Origin: Favolaschia claudopus
Taxonomy: Eukaryota > Basidiomycota > Agaricomycetes > Agaricales > Mycenaceae
Reading direction: 5' to 3'
Length of the DNA stretch: 64,000 bases
Assembly: GCA_037176885.1 (NCBI GenBank)
Contig: JAWWNJ010000158.1
Span: forward strand, 310,001 to 374,000
The notes under the pieces: model-generated
The model's input: only the letters and a program-made list of their open reading frames with translations
Database searches by the model: none
What the model was told of the DNA's origin: nothing
Shown: one piece after another, positions 46,932 to 58,654 of the stretch
Layout: every line of letters starts with the position of its first letter
Position numbering within the stretch: position 1 is the stretch's first letter
Translations under genes and position numbers: made by a program

Positions 46932-47364
46932 CCGCGCCCCTGCGACCGCGTTAGGTTCTTATTAGCTAATATTATATAAGCAGATTTCACGGCGCGTATA
47001 TCTCAACGAAAACTAATTCTTTCCCATCACAACTTTGAAGCACGGTCAATGGATTCAATCAAACTACATTCCTGTCTACTCAGATTCTCTAAAATCAGAC
47101 GGTGCGCTACAGAAAATGTTGTCGCGTCTTCATCACGTGAGCCTCGGGAGTTTCGGCCGAGATGCCCAAAATGCATTCAACTTGAGTTCAAACCACTGTG
47201 AAAATTCGGGAGACAAAGCAAAAATGCTCAGACCATCGTATTGAGTGTCTGAGAGCTCGAATTAGCATCATAACAGAGCAGTGGGAGGGAGAAATGAGCT
47301 ATCGGCAATGTCCGGCTTATATAAGATTAGCTAATAAGAAGCTGACGCGGTTTGAGGGGCGCGG
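46932..47364. mobile_element. TA-flanked inverted-repeat element (433 bp)
   Basis: CCGCGCCCCTGCGACCGCGT... at the left and its inverse at the right share about 50 bp, including TTCTTATTAGCTAAT and TTATATAAGC. TA flanks both ends (46930-46931, 47365-47366). Confidence 0.7.
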
Positions 47365-47682
47365 TAAACATAAGACTAGGACTTGAGCACCTGAGCTCGA
47401 GCAGCAACAACGCCGAATTGGAGCAAAACAGAGCACAGAAGGACGGAAGAGGATACATAACTGTTAACCGAAGCCGGTTTGTCTTAAGACGATTACGGCA
47501 CACTCTGATTTGTATACCCGGCGTGTATGGTAGCAATCGTAAGGCATAACGCGGGCATTTTTTGCTTACAAATCGGCCTATATATGGTAATTTTGCACTG
47601 CTTCTGCACAGCAAGTTACCATAAAAGGCTAGCAACGCAACGTAACGCACCCCAGAGCGTTGCCTCCATACACATCGCGGCG
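47365..47682. other. No gene recognised
   Basis: Contains CAACGCAACGTAACGCACC near 47633, reminiscent of the inner end of the element at 56-90, but no paired end was found. Confidence 0.3.
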
Positions 47683-48790
47683 TCAACCCCGAGATGGTGT
47701 AGCTGCAGGTGTTGGTTCGGAATCAGAGCCAGAGTCGGAGGATTCATCGCTGTCTTCAGGTATATCGACGTCATTAGAGGTTGTGGAAGCCGCATATTTG
47801 TTAATTATTCGATGCGCGATTCGGCGTAAGGTTTTCGGGGTTGGAATAGAAGCAGTGAACGATTTCAGAGTCACGAACCCACACTCTCGCAGCCAAGTGT
47901 TGAGAATGATCCCATCCAGAATCTGCATCAACGCAGCGAGGGGAGTAAGTATGATAGTCCGGCTGGTCGTTCCCGAGCCGTGTCTTTTCCATGAGGGCGA
48001 AGAAATATGCCAGGCTTCCAGCATCATTCACGCTGCCACGATGAGTGTGGAGGATGGCCCACACCAGATTCAAACACGCATGAAACATACCAAACCCGAG
48101 CTGGAATACTTCACGTCGCCCCCACGGATTTATGTGCATATTTACTGAGGGACTCGGGGTCTTGTTTGAGCAGGTGAATATAAATCTCGTCGTGATAGTG
48201 CAAGTTTCCGAGCACTGTGGCTTCCTCGATAGTCGATGCGCGCAGAGGATAGTATTTGGTTTTATAACCAACGGGAATCGGACGACGGGGGATGTGCTGC
48301 AAGTCAGGGTGCTTGGAGATCCATTCAAACTCTTCCTCGTAGGCGGCAAGACGAGAGACCACGAGGATTGTGACCTGATCTAGATATGAGGCGAGATGGT
48401 CGAGAGAAGGACGAATGTCGCGGTTATACTGTAGTCCGGCGAGGGCTCGGAACCGCTTCATCATCGGAGCAAGGAGCATATGCTCGCGTTTCGCGTTCCA
48501 AAACCGACAGAAGAGTCCGAAGGTACCCGAGGTGACCTTCCCAACACCACGCTCGCCGACCTGCTCATAGAAAATGGAACGGCTGACATTGAGATTGTCA
48601 TATTCGAAGCTATGTGGTTCCTGTACAATGTTGGCAGCGGCGTGCATACAGAAATCGGCGGAGGCTTCAATATGGCTTTGAACGGAGTCGTAGCCGACCG
48701 ACAGCGCGCATCGAAAGAGGGCGTCGATTGTTTGCCGCGCACAGCCAGTCGACCAGAGGAAGAGGCCGAATGCAGTCTGAAATGCCAAGG
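47683..48790 (-). pseudogene. DUF6589-like gene remnant
   Basis: Minus strand. 48788-48111 reads FQTAFGLFLWSTGCARQTID, LNVSRSIFYEQ, VTSGTFGLF, RPIPVGYKTKYYPLRAST and EEATVLGNLHYHD. A second frame (48150-47960) continues WGRREVFQLGFGMFH, NLVWAILHTHRGS and FFALMEKTRLGNDQPDYH; a third (47965-47683) has LMQILDGIILNTWLRECGF. This order is that of the DUF6589 proteins abundant in agarics, function unknown. Material is missing near 48130 and a frameshift is near 47965, so it is broken. The serine/acidic C-tail (EDSDESSDSGSDSE) may be natural. Confidence 0.72.
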
Positions 48791-49200
48791 AGCGATTTGA
48801 ATATTGGTAGAAGTTGCCGAGTTATCACCTGGCATAACTGGAATCATTGTCAGAGGTCAAGCGCCCACATATATTTTTGTGATTTATTTCTGATTTTCTA
48901 AGGAAGGAAACCGACCAAAAGAATGCGTTTGGCGTCGAGAACTCACTTTTTCCCACGGTGTTTCACTTTTTTTTTTTTTCGCGTCTGGAAAAGATAAAAT
49001 CATGCTTTTGGCTCTAATTTTGGATGGATTGAGGCCAGATGTGTTCAGTAGTAGTAGTCATGCAGAAACCCAGAAAAAGTGGTAGCCGAGTGTAGCCGAG
49101 TCTGCTCTGACCTACCGCCGAACGTTGGGGCGGCAAAGTCCGGGACGCACGTGACCTTAACCCTACCCGATATGGGAATTTGATGATGGCATCAGCTATC

Positions 49201-49430
49201 ACGAGCTGTGGGAGTCCCACAGTGGGACCCGTGCCTTCGCCACTCAGGACCCTTCAACCGTTTTGACCTGTGCTCACTTGCTGCTTTCAAGGCCGACGGC
49301 GCCGCACTGCCGCTCGCTGCGCTCGCCGGCGCGCGTCGCCGCGGGGATTCTCAGGCTTTGACAGAAAGTCACGGGGTAAAATTCCCTTTCCTGGACCCAA
49401 TGCTGTGCACTTCTTCTTTTCATGTATAGG
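49201..49430 (-). repeat. Dispersed CCTATAC repeat, near full-length copy
   Basis: Inverse of the copies at 1339 and 24375; runs from ...CCTATACATGAAAAGAAG (49430) to CCCACAGCTCGT (49201). Best representative of the family in the window. Confidence 0.75.
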
Positions 49431-49624
49431 ATTAGGGTGTTTGTTTCACTTTTTCGGAGGTGAAGATTGTTCAATTGCCTTGCAAAGCACAAGATGAGTT
49501 GCTACACATCCATAGAGACGTTTTACACTGTTTTTAAGTTGAATGGTGATGGCCCAAATGTATTCCCTGCCCCAAAGCTATCTGACTTCAGATTCTGACT
49601 TGTCAAGCGAAAATTCTTCCGGAA

Positions 49625-49987
49625 TTACCTATCGTTAATAACAAGTGTGCAGAGCTCGATTGCCTTCTCCCTCAAGAGATTCGGCTCCACTGCATCGCCG
49701 CCGAGAGAAAGTAAACATTGAAGATGTTGAGGAACATGATCCCGAAGCCCGAGAAGCCGCTGGATGGTGCTGAGAGCAATTTTCCAGCGCACAGAAGGGC
49801 TTGAAATGTCGGCACGAAGCTGCTTCCAATCTGCAAGAAATTTATTTTTATGATTCACAGCACAACAATATTGAACTACCCACCATCAATGCTCGGGGTT
49901 AGCTGGGTGTCCTTCAGGTGCGTCGGCCGGCATCTGAGAAGGGTGAGAAGAGTTTGCCATCCCGGCTGTGCTGCGGCAATCAATGCC
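49625..49987 (-). pseudogene. 5'-truncated host gene fragment, two exons, unrecognised
   Basis: Exon 49987-49884 (ALIAAAQPGWQTLLTLLRCR, preceded by a TTAG acceptor) joins exon 49830-49625 (DWKQLRADI ... HLQCLLSLGG ... REKAIELCTLVINDR, stop) through a 53-nt intron in frame. Leucine-rich and helical. The upstream exon is replaced by CTTAGGG-type repeats at 50018, so the 5' part is lost. Function unknown. Confidence 0.45.
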
Positions 49988-50017
49988 TAAGTAGTTTATG
50001 TCAGCGGCACGTGGGGT

Positions 50018-50140
50018 CTCTAAGGCCTTAGCAATAAATTTCAAAAATCCGTGCGCACGCTAAGCCCTATCATAGGGCTTAGGCTAAGGCCTTAGGGCTT
50101 AGAGTTAGAGACCCTCTAGGGCTTAGGGCTTAGGCACAAC
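50018..50140. repeat. Palindromic CTTAGGG/CCTAAG repeat
   Basis: GTCTCTAAGGCCTTAG at the left and CTAAGGCCTTAGGGCTTAGA at the right are inverse, with AAGCCCTATCATAGGGCTTA in the centre. A related piece, GGCCTTAGGCCTTAGGGC, is at 56677. Telomere-like TTAGGG words occur but not in a regular array. Confidence 0.6.
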
Positions 50141-50378
50141 ACTGGGGCCCAAAAAAGGAACCGTGATGTGATGCTTGGCACTGTACTGTACTCGGGTAGG
50201 TAACGGGCATGCCAGAGATCAAGCCCAGTCAAAATTAGTCATGCTGGGATATGCTCCGATCGGTTGAGATCTGCTGAGCTGCTACTAGCAGATATCGTCC
50301 TTTCTGCACTGGAGCAGGTATAAAACCTGCTGGCAACTGCTGGGATTTGCTGGGAGCTGCTGAGTCTGCTGGATAATG

Positions 50379-50454
50379 GATTCTGCTGGATTTTGCTAGC
50401 TTATTGTAGGGCGCCAGATTCTGCTGGATTTTGCTAGCTTATTGTAGGGCGCCA
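50379..50454. repeat. 38-bp unit repeated twice, after TGCTGGGA clusters
   Basis: Two identical 38-bp units (GATTCTGCTGGATTTTGCTA...) at 50379 and 50417, preceded from 50220 by many TGCTGGGA or CTGCTGAG words. Confidence 0.85.
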
Positions 50455-51232
50455 GATTTCAATAGAAATCAGATATAATTAGGCTACCTGCGATACCTGC
50501 TACGAACCACCATTTCTAGCCGCGCGCTCCGTGTCCCCCGCCCCCCGCCTACCAGACTGAGCACCACCTGCCCTCGCAAATGGCGCATGATGTCCAATGT
50601 TGAAGTCGACGTTATCAGTCGCGCGCCGGCCCCGACACCGTACCTAGTTGCACCATCGCCTCCCCTGCGCCCCACTGATACCACCTATTCTTGCTTTGCG
50701 TCTTCTACCTTCCCAATGGTTCAATAAATAGCATTGACGCTGGCGGCTGCACATCGCGTCAGAAGTAGAAAGGAATGAGTATGTAAATATCTTCAGTGAG
50801 CGCGCCAGCAAGCGGGGATGGGAGTTCGGTGTTCTGAAATGACTACGGAAAGTAGTTTCAGCCGCGTTGCAGCCGCCTCAAAGCCACTCACCGTTCTGAG
50901 CTACCTCACCCTCGCTGTCTTCGTGCGACGAATGGTGACGACGTCGGCGATCTTCGGGGCGGTTCGTCAGAAGCGTAACGCAAGGAGGAGGATATACATA
51001 CATCCTGGGACGTGGGTCATTGTAAAAAAAAAAAAAAAAAAACAGTACCATAATAAACAGAGGGAGCGAATTAAGAAGATGAGCTGGGGATGTTCATGGC
51101 GAACAAAAGAAAGTCCCTCGACCAACGAGGATAGTCACGACTGACTCAAAAATGCATGCCGAGCTGTCCAGAGACGTCGACGTTTTCACAAATCGGGGTG
51201 GAGAAAAGTGAGTGGCAATGGTACTCGGCATT
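50455..51232. other. No gene recognised
   Basis: A run of 18 A lies at 51025-51042, with no LINE coding sequence next to it. Short frames only. Confidence 0.35.
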
Positions 51233-51760
51233 ACCAAAAGTAACCGAATTTAGAATTTTAGAAATGCCTTGCTTGCGACCAGCTAATACAGTTAGCAGCT
51301 GGTTCAACTGGTGGCAGAGAGGGGGGATGGTCATATGCTATTGCACATAACACGCGCCGAAGTTATTGGGCTTTCCCTGTGCCGATTTTCTATGTTTGTT
51401 TATTTATGTGTCAAATCACCAATTTCTTGCTCTGTTTGAGTACCCTCACTGAAGGATGAGGATAGCCCAGCAAGCTCAGAGTTCTCAGGTACAAAGTCAT
51501 GAGATAGTAAACCTATTTCTGGGGTACTCACCCACCTGAAATCTTGGTGACTGTGTTCCAAAAAAGGCAAACACTGCCAAATTGATGGTATTTTGAAGAT
51601 TAATTTATCCACCCACTGTGTGATAGCTTACCCCAAGTTTATATCATGAAAGTTGTAGCAAACACGCTGTAAATAAACGCTCAAAGTTCCTTGACTATCG
51701 TAATTTCTGGGAAAAAACCCCGAATTCGGTTACTTTTCCCCGAATTCGGTTACTTTTGGT
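51233..51760. mobile_element. TA-flanked inverted-repeat element
   Basis: CCAAAAGTAACCGAATT at the left is inverse to AATTCGGTTACTTTTGG at the right; TA flanks both. The right end carries a 21-bp tandem pair (CCCCGAATTCGGTTACTTTT). Confidence 0.65.
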
Positions 51761-52240
51761 AACTGCGAGTATGATGTGAGAGGCAGGATATATTGCGATA
51801 TCCCGGGATGTTGGTGAGTGCAGCAAGGCCGCAAAACTACGGTGAGCGCGAGTATTTTGCCAGGAACGACTCCAACGAGATGGACGCCGCCAAGGAACAG
51901 ATTCTGGTCAGAAAGCATGTCGATGGTGGAGAGTCGTTGGCGGACATAGAGTATAAAGTGCATTGTCGAAAGACGACGGAGGCGAGGAAGGCAGAGGCGA
52001 GGACGAGAGAGAGTGGAAAGGTGTCCGCCGGGAAGAGACCAAGTGTTTCAAACTCCGCCGCAAACGATGGCATCACTCTTCTTCGCGTCTCTTTCCTCAG
52101 AATTAAAATTCAAAGAAAATCTGGAAGCCAAAAAAAAATCGTATTTTCAGATTCAGGAAACAATTTTACGCAATATTTTCCCGAAGCCGCAGAAAGCAAC
52201 CATTTGGAGCATATCCCGCTTGGCCGATTTTGACTGGGGA

Positions 52241-52388
52241 TCAAGCGCCGTTTGGCAAGAGGCCGAATTGGCGTAAAAACTCATTGACAAGCTCTCCCAT
52301 CTCGTCCAGACTTTGTATGTCAGTGTCCTTTGCCTTTCTCTTCCCGTTCAAGTATTCATCGCCCAATGCGGCAATGCTGGCTGACAGC
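52241..52388 (-). pseudogene. Last exon of a small host gene split by the CACTA-like element
   Basis: Minus frame LSASIAALGDEYLN, DTDIQSLDEMGELVNEFLRQ and FGLLPNGA, stop at 52241. It starts at the edge of the CTAG target duplication of the 52393-56338 element. Earlier exons lie on the far side (56388-56647). Function unknown; helical. Confidence 0.45.
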
Positions 52389-52392
52389 CTAG

Positions 52393-55300
52393 CACTATGG
52401 GGAGGAAACCCACTCAGCATAAGTGGGTAGACCTACTCGGCTTGAGTCGGTGAACTACTCGCATGGAGTGGGTACCGCCTCGACCGGAGTGGGTTGACCC
52501 ACTTGCCCTGAGTAGGGATACCTACTCGCGTCAAGTGGATTTTGGCAATTCCTTCACTCCAATTGAGTGGGTCACCCACTTGGGCTGAGTCGGTTTACCC
52601 ACTCAACGGGCGTGTGTCAAGCTACTTGAGCTGAGCAGGTTTTCACTCTAGGTGAGTGGGTTGGAATAATCAATTATATCGACACATATACATGCATATA
52701 CGTCTCCTACGCGCCGCTGACACACTCGTGTTCGCCAGTGACACACCCATGTTCACCCTGAGGCCACAGAGGCATACTAAATCAAATGGAAAGTCGTCAA
52801 TAGATGAGTACCTTCAGATAAGATGAAGTCGAAGTCGAAAACTCACCGGTGTCATTCTCGCAGAATCGTTCAGATCAGGAACGTGTCGTGAGCAGGGACA
52901 GTGTAACAGCGCCACATTATAAAATGGAATCGTCAGAACGCGTTCCCCGCAGCGAAGAAATCAAACGTACTGGTTAAGACCGGATCAAGCGCACTGAACT
53001 TCAAGTCCTGCGAACAATGAGACTGTAAAGTTTGCGTCGAAGTGAAATGAAACACTCACACCACAACACGGAGAGATGTCAGCATATAAATCAGCGCAAA
53101 ACACAACCAGCGTGCCTGTGCGATGTTTAGGACATTGGGCGGGCCGTGTTCAGTTTTTGCCTAAGTCATTATCAGTGATCGAAAGCCTATAAGAGAACAA
53201 GAACCAGAATCGCGCGTTGCGCGTACGAGTTGCAGCCCAGCCTTTGCAAACCCATTCGAGTCACTTTCGGGCGCTGACCGTGGCGTAAATTCACCAGTCC
53301 CCTGACCGGACGGAAACAGTCAGATGGAGAGGTAACCACAAAATGAAAAACGCACATAAAATTGATGAGGGGCTAGGCGATGAATTGCGCGCCCATGATA
53401 CGTGCCTTGGTTTCAGCCTGATAGACGGTCATTGTCGTTTCAGAGCAAACCCATCGACAAACGTGCCTTACCGTTATATTTTTTATTATTAGAATCAACA
53501 ATTAACACAACTTAAAACTTACCAGCGAGGGCGGCCGGGATAAGGCATCAAGTCAGAAACAGAGTGTATCTGGACAAATTCCAAGTCAGTGAGCAATGTT
53601 GTCAAGTGAATTACACTCACAAATAATTATAGTGTAATTGATTTAGGCACACGCGCGAGTTCGACTGGAATCAGTGAATCAGTCACTCTCAACGAGGAAA
53701 AATGAATCAACAAATAATCTTACCATTGAACACTGCGGCAATGCCGCACACTCGCGATACGTGCCTGCGCTTAGTTGCAGAGTTGCAGCCTACTCGACAC
53801 TCAACATCTAGCGCAAACACATGAAGAAATCAACTCACCCGTCATCGTTTCGGTATTGGAAATCACGACAATGGCTCCTACGAAAGACTCGGTGTGTAAG
53901 TAGATGAGGAATGAAAATTTGTTCACTCACCGGATTGGATCAGAGGTAGTTTGGTACTATGGTAGCCCGAGCGCATGCAAGGTTGGTGAGTGCAAGCAAA
54001 ATAACGAATACAACTTGGAAACTCACCAGCAACGCGCTCGACAAGTCGGAAACGAAATCAATCTGGACAAAATTAACGAGTCAGCGAGTAATCAAAAGGT
54101 AGAATTGCTTTGGAACCGCACCCTGGACTCTACATACAAACCTACCGTACGAGTCGCTGCTCGACCTTTGCAACCGATTGGTTTCGCACGCTGATCGTAG
54201 CTTAAGTTCAGGGCAATACCCTGACCAGACGGTGACAGTCAGACGGAGAGGGAACTACAAAATGAAAGACGCACGTAAAATTGACGACGAGTGAGGTAAT
54301 GAATCGCGCGCCGACAATACGTGCCTGCGAATCAAACTTGGCAAGGTTTTAGCCTAATAGACGGCTATTATCAATTCAAAGTAAATGAATCGAGAAAATT
54401 GATTTATTGTTATATGAATGAGACGGCAAAGGCAACATGATCAACACAACTTGAGACTAGCGAGGGCGTCCGGGATAAGGCATCAAATCATAAACAGAGT
54501 GAATCTAGACGAAATTATGCCAGTCAGTGAGCGATGTAGTTAAGCAGAATTGCACTTACAAGTAGTTACCGGCGTAATCAATGTGAGGTACCTGCAGGAA
54601 TTCGTCTCGCGTCAGTAAAAGTTTCAGGACGACGGGAGAGGGAGCGCAGTCGCTCGATCCGGATACAAATAGAATCGGGCTCGAGCGTGTCGATGCAAAA
54701 GGAGACGAACGGAAGAGATAGACCGAATGGAAGAGATAGACGCACGTTGATGTGCTTTTCTGTCAGTATGTACATGTCGGTGCCGGCAGCGCAAACAGCC
54801 GTGGAGTCAGCGGAGCGGGGCGAGGACCCAGCGTACGATAGTTGGAGGCGACGGAAGCGAGTATTGCGTATGGCTAGGCAATTGCGCTGAGAGGATGGCG
54901 TAAGCGCGGACAGTAAGAGGAAGGGCGGAGTGACGCACCGTCGACGGCGGTGTGAAAGGGGCGGTGGTGAAGCAAGGAGAGTGTGATGGTCGAAGTCAGA
55001 ACGGCGGGCCGGCAGATATCGAAGTTGGGAGAGTTAGTAGGCGAACAGTCGGCGTTGAGGACGGCTAGTTAGGTGGGCGTCGGCGTCGTGTGCGGGACCG
55101 GTTGGCGGCGGCGGGATAGGGGGCTAGTCAGTGCAGGTCGCTGAGGTGGTGGTAGAAGGGAAGGACAGCGTGGCGGATGGTGAGGTGACTGTGTTAGCGC
55201 GGATAACGAAAAAAAAGCGCAGCGCCGTACCTGCGGATGTCCCATCTCCCTCAACATGTCCCTATAAAATCATCTTTCTTAATGTACTCGCGTCAGTAAT

Positions 55301-56338
55301 TGACATTAAGCTTTGAAGAATGGCTCACCGTCATACCATCTCCTCAATCGAGCCAAAGGGAAGCAGGAGGGAGCAGTTAGCGAGCTCGAAGCAGAAGCAT
55401 AGGGTGGCGGGAGCAGCAAGCGCAAGCGGCAGGCTTCACGAAGGTAGGAGCACCCGCATAAGATCATCGAACGCGTCGAATGCGCGCAAAACAGCGATGT
55501 CGCTCCGAGACGTAATCAGTCCCCAGAGGCCGAAATTTGGGCGTTATCAGGGCATTTTGGGGGCGCAGGACGTGTCAATGGCCATTGGAAGTCGTCCTGG
55601 ATCGTATTCGGGCGCGTAGAGGGACGGGAGCCCACGGGACGACCCAGAAGATGAAGGGAAAGGGAGAGGAGCGATGTGTTACATGTCACTGATGTCACGT
55701 ATCACATGACTGACGCGTCGCGTTTTTCGCTAAGTCCGAAAGTCGTGGTTCGAATGGGTTGGCCGAAAATTCTCAAAAATTCGGTTAAATTCCAAAATCA
55801 TTTGTCTGCTAGGCTGATGAGTCAATTACGTCTGCTACGATACATTGTCCCACAACTCGGTATTGCCTCGGTCAAATCTCAAGAACATGAGGTTACAACA
55901 AATCAAAACGGTGCCCGAAGCAAAGCAAGTGGCAAACCAATACACACACTGTGAGCTAGGCCTTGTACGGTGCCCCAATCATTCACTGAGTCTTTTTTTG
56001 GAGGAAATTGTCATACCTGAGCAGGCGGTTCAATCCTAAGGAAGCCTCAACGAGTGCGATCACTGCGATGCGAGTTGAACCTTGCCCGAGACGGCGCAGC
56101 ATCGCCCGTATCACATTTGAACCTGGGAGGTGCCGAAGAGGCCGGCATCATCTCGGAGGCCATGCCGGTCGATTTTCGGAAACCCACTCATGATGAGTGG
56201 ATTTGCGCCGAGTGGGTTCTGCATACTCGGATTGAGTAGGTCAAAACCTACTCAGAGCGGGACCCACTCGCGCTGAGTAGGGAATTCTCGGAATGAGTAG
56301 GTCCCTACTCATGTCAAGTGGGTTTTCTTCCCACAGTG
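52393..56338. mobile_element. 3.9-kb CACTA-like element with GAGTGGGT subterminal repeats
   Basis: The left end CACTATGGGGAGGAAACCCA and inverse of the right end CACTGTGGGAAGAAAACCCA match at most positions; CTAG is duplicated at 52389-52392 and 56339-56342. Some 250 bp at the left and 170 bp at the right are packed with ACCCACTC/GAGTGGGT and ACCTACTC/GAGTAGG in both orientations, as in transposase-binding subterminal repeats. No transposase was recognised inside; two diverged copies of about 450 bp (53220-53670, 54150-54600) recur about 930 bp apart. Confidence 0.75.
53220..54600. repeat. Diverged direct repeats about 930 bp apart within the CACTA-like element
   Basis: Shared order of blocks: CGCTGACCGT/TGATCGT, CCCTGACC(G/A)GACGG, ATGAAA(A/G)ACGCAC, AATTGCGCGCC-type, ATAGACGG, then AGCGAGGGCG(G/T)CCGGGATAAG. 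On the minus strand several GTGAGT/GTAAG donors and CAG acceptors flank short frames, so the unit may be a decayed multi-exon gene, but no continuous frame could be built. Confidence 0.5.
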
Positions 56339-56387
56339 CTAGTAGATGTTGAGATCAGCGATTTGAGTTCAAAGCTAAATTCTTACT

Positions 56388-56647
56388 TCCGCGAGCATTG
56401 ATTTCAATCGTTCACGCTTCTGATCCTGCTCTGCACCGTGTATGAAGGCTTCCAGCTGCCTACAAGCACCAAGAAGCGAAGTCCATCAGGAGCCAGACAC
56501 CTCTACACGCCCATCCGCGACCTGCACGAGTTTTGCTGCCAGTCTGCCTCATGAGTATGTAGATCAAACTTTCGTTGACGACAACACTCGGAGAAGCAGG
56601 TACTGACCTTTGAAGGTCAGCTCTGTGGTGGAAGAGGAGGACGCCAT
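56388..56647 (-). pseudogene. First exons of the split small host gene
   Basis: Exon 56647-56608 (MASSSSTTELTFK) joins, across an intron of about 60 nt (GTCAGT...ATGAG), a frame GRLAAKLVQVADGRVEVSGS, one TGA, then WTSLLGACRQLEAFIHGAEQ and RERLKSMLAE ending at a GTAAGA donor (56386). If the CACTA-like element and one CTAG are removed, the intron is 48 nt, ends CTAG, and leads into 52388. The TGA and a one-base phase mismatch at that junction mark it as a pseudogene. No family recognised. Confidence 0.45.
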
Positions 56648-56659
56648 AGAGAAGCCTAC

Positions 56660-57067
56660 AGCAAAACGGCGCGATAAGGCCTTAGGCCTTAGGGCTTAGC
56701 CGGCCCATCTTATACGCCCTCTAATAAAGATGCGTGTACTGATCCTGCCCGCCTAACTCACACACGACGGCGAAGATTACAAGATTCCTATTTCGAGGAA
56801 TGGTAGCCTCTGGCTTCTCGAGAGGAGGGCCCGAATCAGGTGAGGACGAAATTGGAATTCAAAACTGCTTAAGGTTACTCTGTCCCAAGGTAGCTACTTA
56901 CTTTCACTTCTCTTTTGCTTGCTCTGTTTATAGTGCTTATCGCTCGCGCAGTGCGAGAGACCGTGGAACGTTTGATTGTCTAGCTCTGCATTCCCCGCCG
57001 ACGTGAGAGGAAAACGCTTCAAGCAATCGAGAATTCTCGTGGTTTGCATCAAAAAAGGAGGCGAGAC
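56660..57067. other. No gene recognised
   Basis: Starts with a CTTAGGG-type fragment (56670-56700) like that at 50018. 56800-57006 is an open frame without recognisable content. Confidence 0.3.
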
Positions 57068-57069
57068 GG

Positions 57070-57371
57070 ACCTAGGAAAGGCCCCCGGTCACTGACATAT
57101 AGGTTCGTCACGTATAGAGTACAACAAGGTCGAATCTGAGAGGTCTATTTCGCGAACCAGCCATCTGACCGCGGTCTTGACTAAGTAGGGCGACGCAGCT
57201 CCTTTGAAACTTTAACTAAGCGTTTGCGCGCATGTTCCGAAAAAAAATCCGTGATTTTTAAGCCGCCAGAGCGCCAGTCAGTGCCGATAAATAGAGTAGT
57301 CAGGCCGAAATTCGGGTTGTTCAGATGTGACGAACCTAGTAGGTAGTACTGACCGGGGGCCTACTAGGAAG
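57070..57371. mobile_element. Inverted-repeat element, about 300 bp
   Basis: CCTAGGAAAGGCCCCCGGTC at the left is inverse to GACCGGGGGCCTACTAGG at the right, and GGTTCGTCA is inverse to TGACGAACC further in. Target duplication not resolved. Confidence 0.5.
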
Positions 57372-57591
57372 CGGTGAGCAACTGAGAGAGGTGTGGTCAC
57401 CGTCGAAGCAAGCTCACACTGACCAGCGCAAGAGCGAGGGCGAATGTGGGAGAACGCCCGTTGTACGTAAAGTGGCGAACTTGAGGTTCAGCAGATACGT
57501 ATATGTCAGGGGCAGAACGTGGGAAGACGTGGGATGTAAACGTGCGGCGTGGAAATCGGCGGTCGGTTGTCGGTCGGTGGATAAGCCTCTA

Positions 57592-57934
57592 CAGCACGGG
57601 TTTTGATCGAGTGGTGCTCAATTCGTTTGTGCTTACCTTTGTTTTGCTTCCCGTCGCCAGCTCCACTTTCGGCCGAATCTGAGTTTGCTTCCGCCACCTA
57701 GAGAACACCAGGAAAAAAACAGGGGGTTAACAGAACTGAGGATCAAGACTCAGCTGCTACTTACCCAGAGTTTGACAGGCCGTGAGTTGCGAGCACAAGA
57801 GACCAGCGGCACTTGATGTGGTACGGCAACACCCCACAAAGAGGTGCTCCCTTTGCCGATGACAGAATCGTCAACGTTTGAAAATGAACGAGCACCACTC
57901 AATCAAAACCCGTATATTGTTTCCAAAACGGCTG
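57592..57934. mobile_element. MITE family with retained exon, complete copy
   Basis: The right end CCAAAACGGCTG is followed by TA (57935) and the left CAGC is preceded by TA (57590); 17 bp of the left inverted repeat are deleted. Minus strand inside: acceptor TTCTCTAG, frame GCGGAAGCAAACTCAGATTC, donor GTAAG. Copies at 20470 and 31720. Confidence 0.75.
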
Positions 57935-58654
57935 TAATCCATCACCATCGCTTTCCTCATCGCAGCCTCCAGAAGACTGACCAAATATGTTTCGAAAAAC
58001 CCCTGCGCCTGTCCAAAAACTACCCTGTTCACTCATTCTGGCTTCTGCTCTCAAGCTGAAGTAGGATTAGAGCGCTCGTTCAGACAAGGAAGGACAAGGA
58101 AGGCTAATAATGTCGCAAATTTCTTTTCCTGTTACCGGCGACGGTCGTCCGCGGTCGTTTGTTATCGGGGAGCTTCAGGTCGTCAGCCTGACAGCCGCCT
58201 CATCGAAGGGGCTCGGAAACGTCGGGGCATATCTTACCCGACAGCCTGACAGCCCGATAATGTCTTTTCGGGCACGATCTCCAACTACTCCAGAACTAAT
58301 GAAAAACAAAAAATTTTATTATTCAGTCCGAAGTCGCTTGGTTGCAAGCAGGTTTGTAGTACTTAATTTTGAAGTGAGATCCATAAGTTGTAATGTCAGT
58401 TCAACTTTGAACTTGAGTTGAAGTAGAGTGTAATAAATTGTATTGAGTCTGTGTAACAATCGTGAGCAGTCAGAGTTGAACCGGCGTGGAGTACAAGAGA
58501 AAACGCAGCCCTTACCATTCGGCCACGCGCGCATTATTGGCTGAGGAAGTGAACTCCAACATATGAGGTCAGCTCCACAGCCAAGCACGACCAAACAAAT
58601 GACACGGTCTGACGGCTGCCATGGACACTCACCGACTCCCTATACACCACCTCC

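Noticed and set aside
48461..48847. 128-aa minus frame
   Set aside because: Out-of-frame shadow of the DUF6589-like sequence.
51025..51042. A run as the tail of a LINE
   Set aside because: No LINE 3' sequence or target duplication could be seen beside it.
54774..54890. Short plus frame MSVPAAQ...
   Set aside because: Inside the CACTA-like element, arginine-rich by composition, with no homologous motif.
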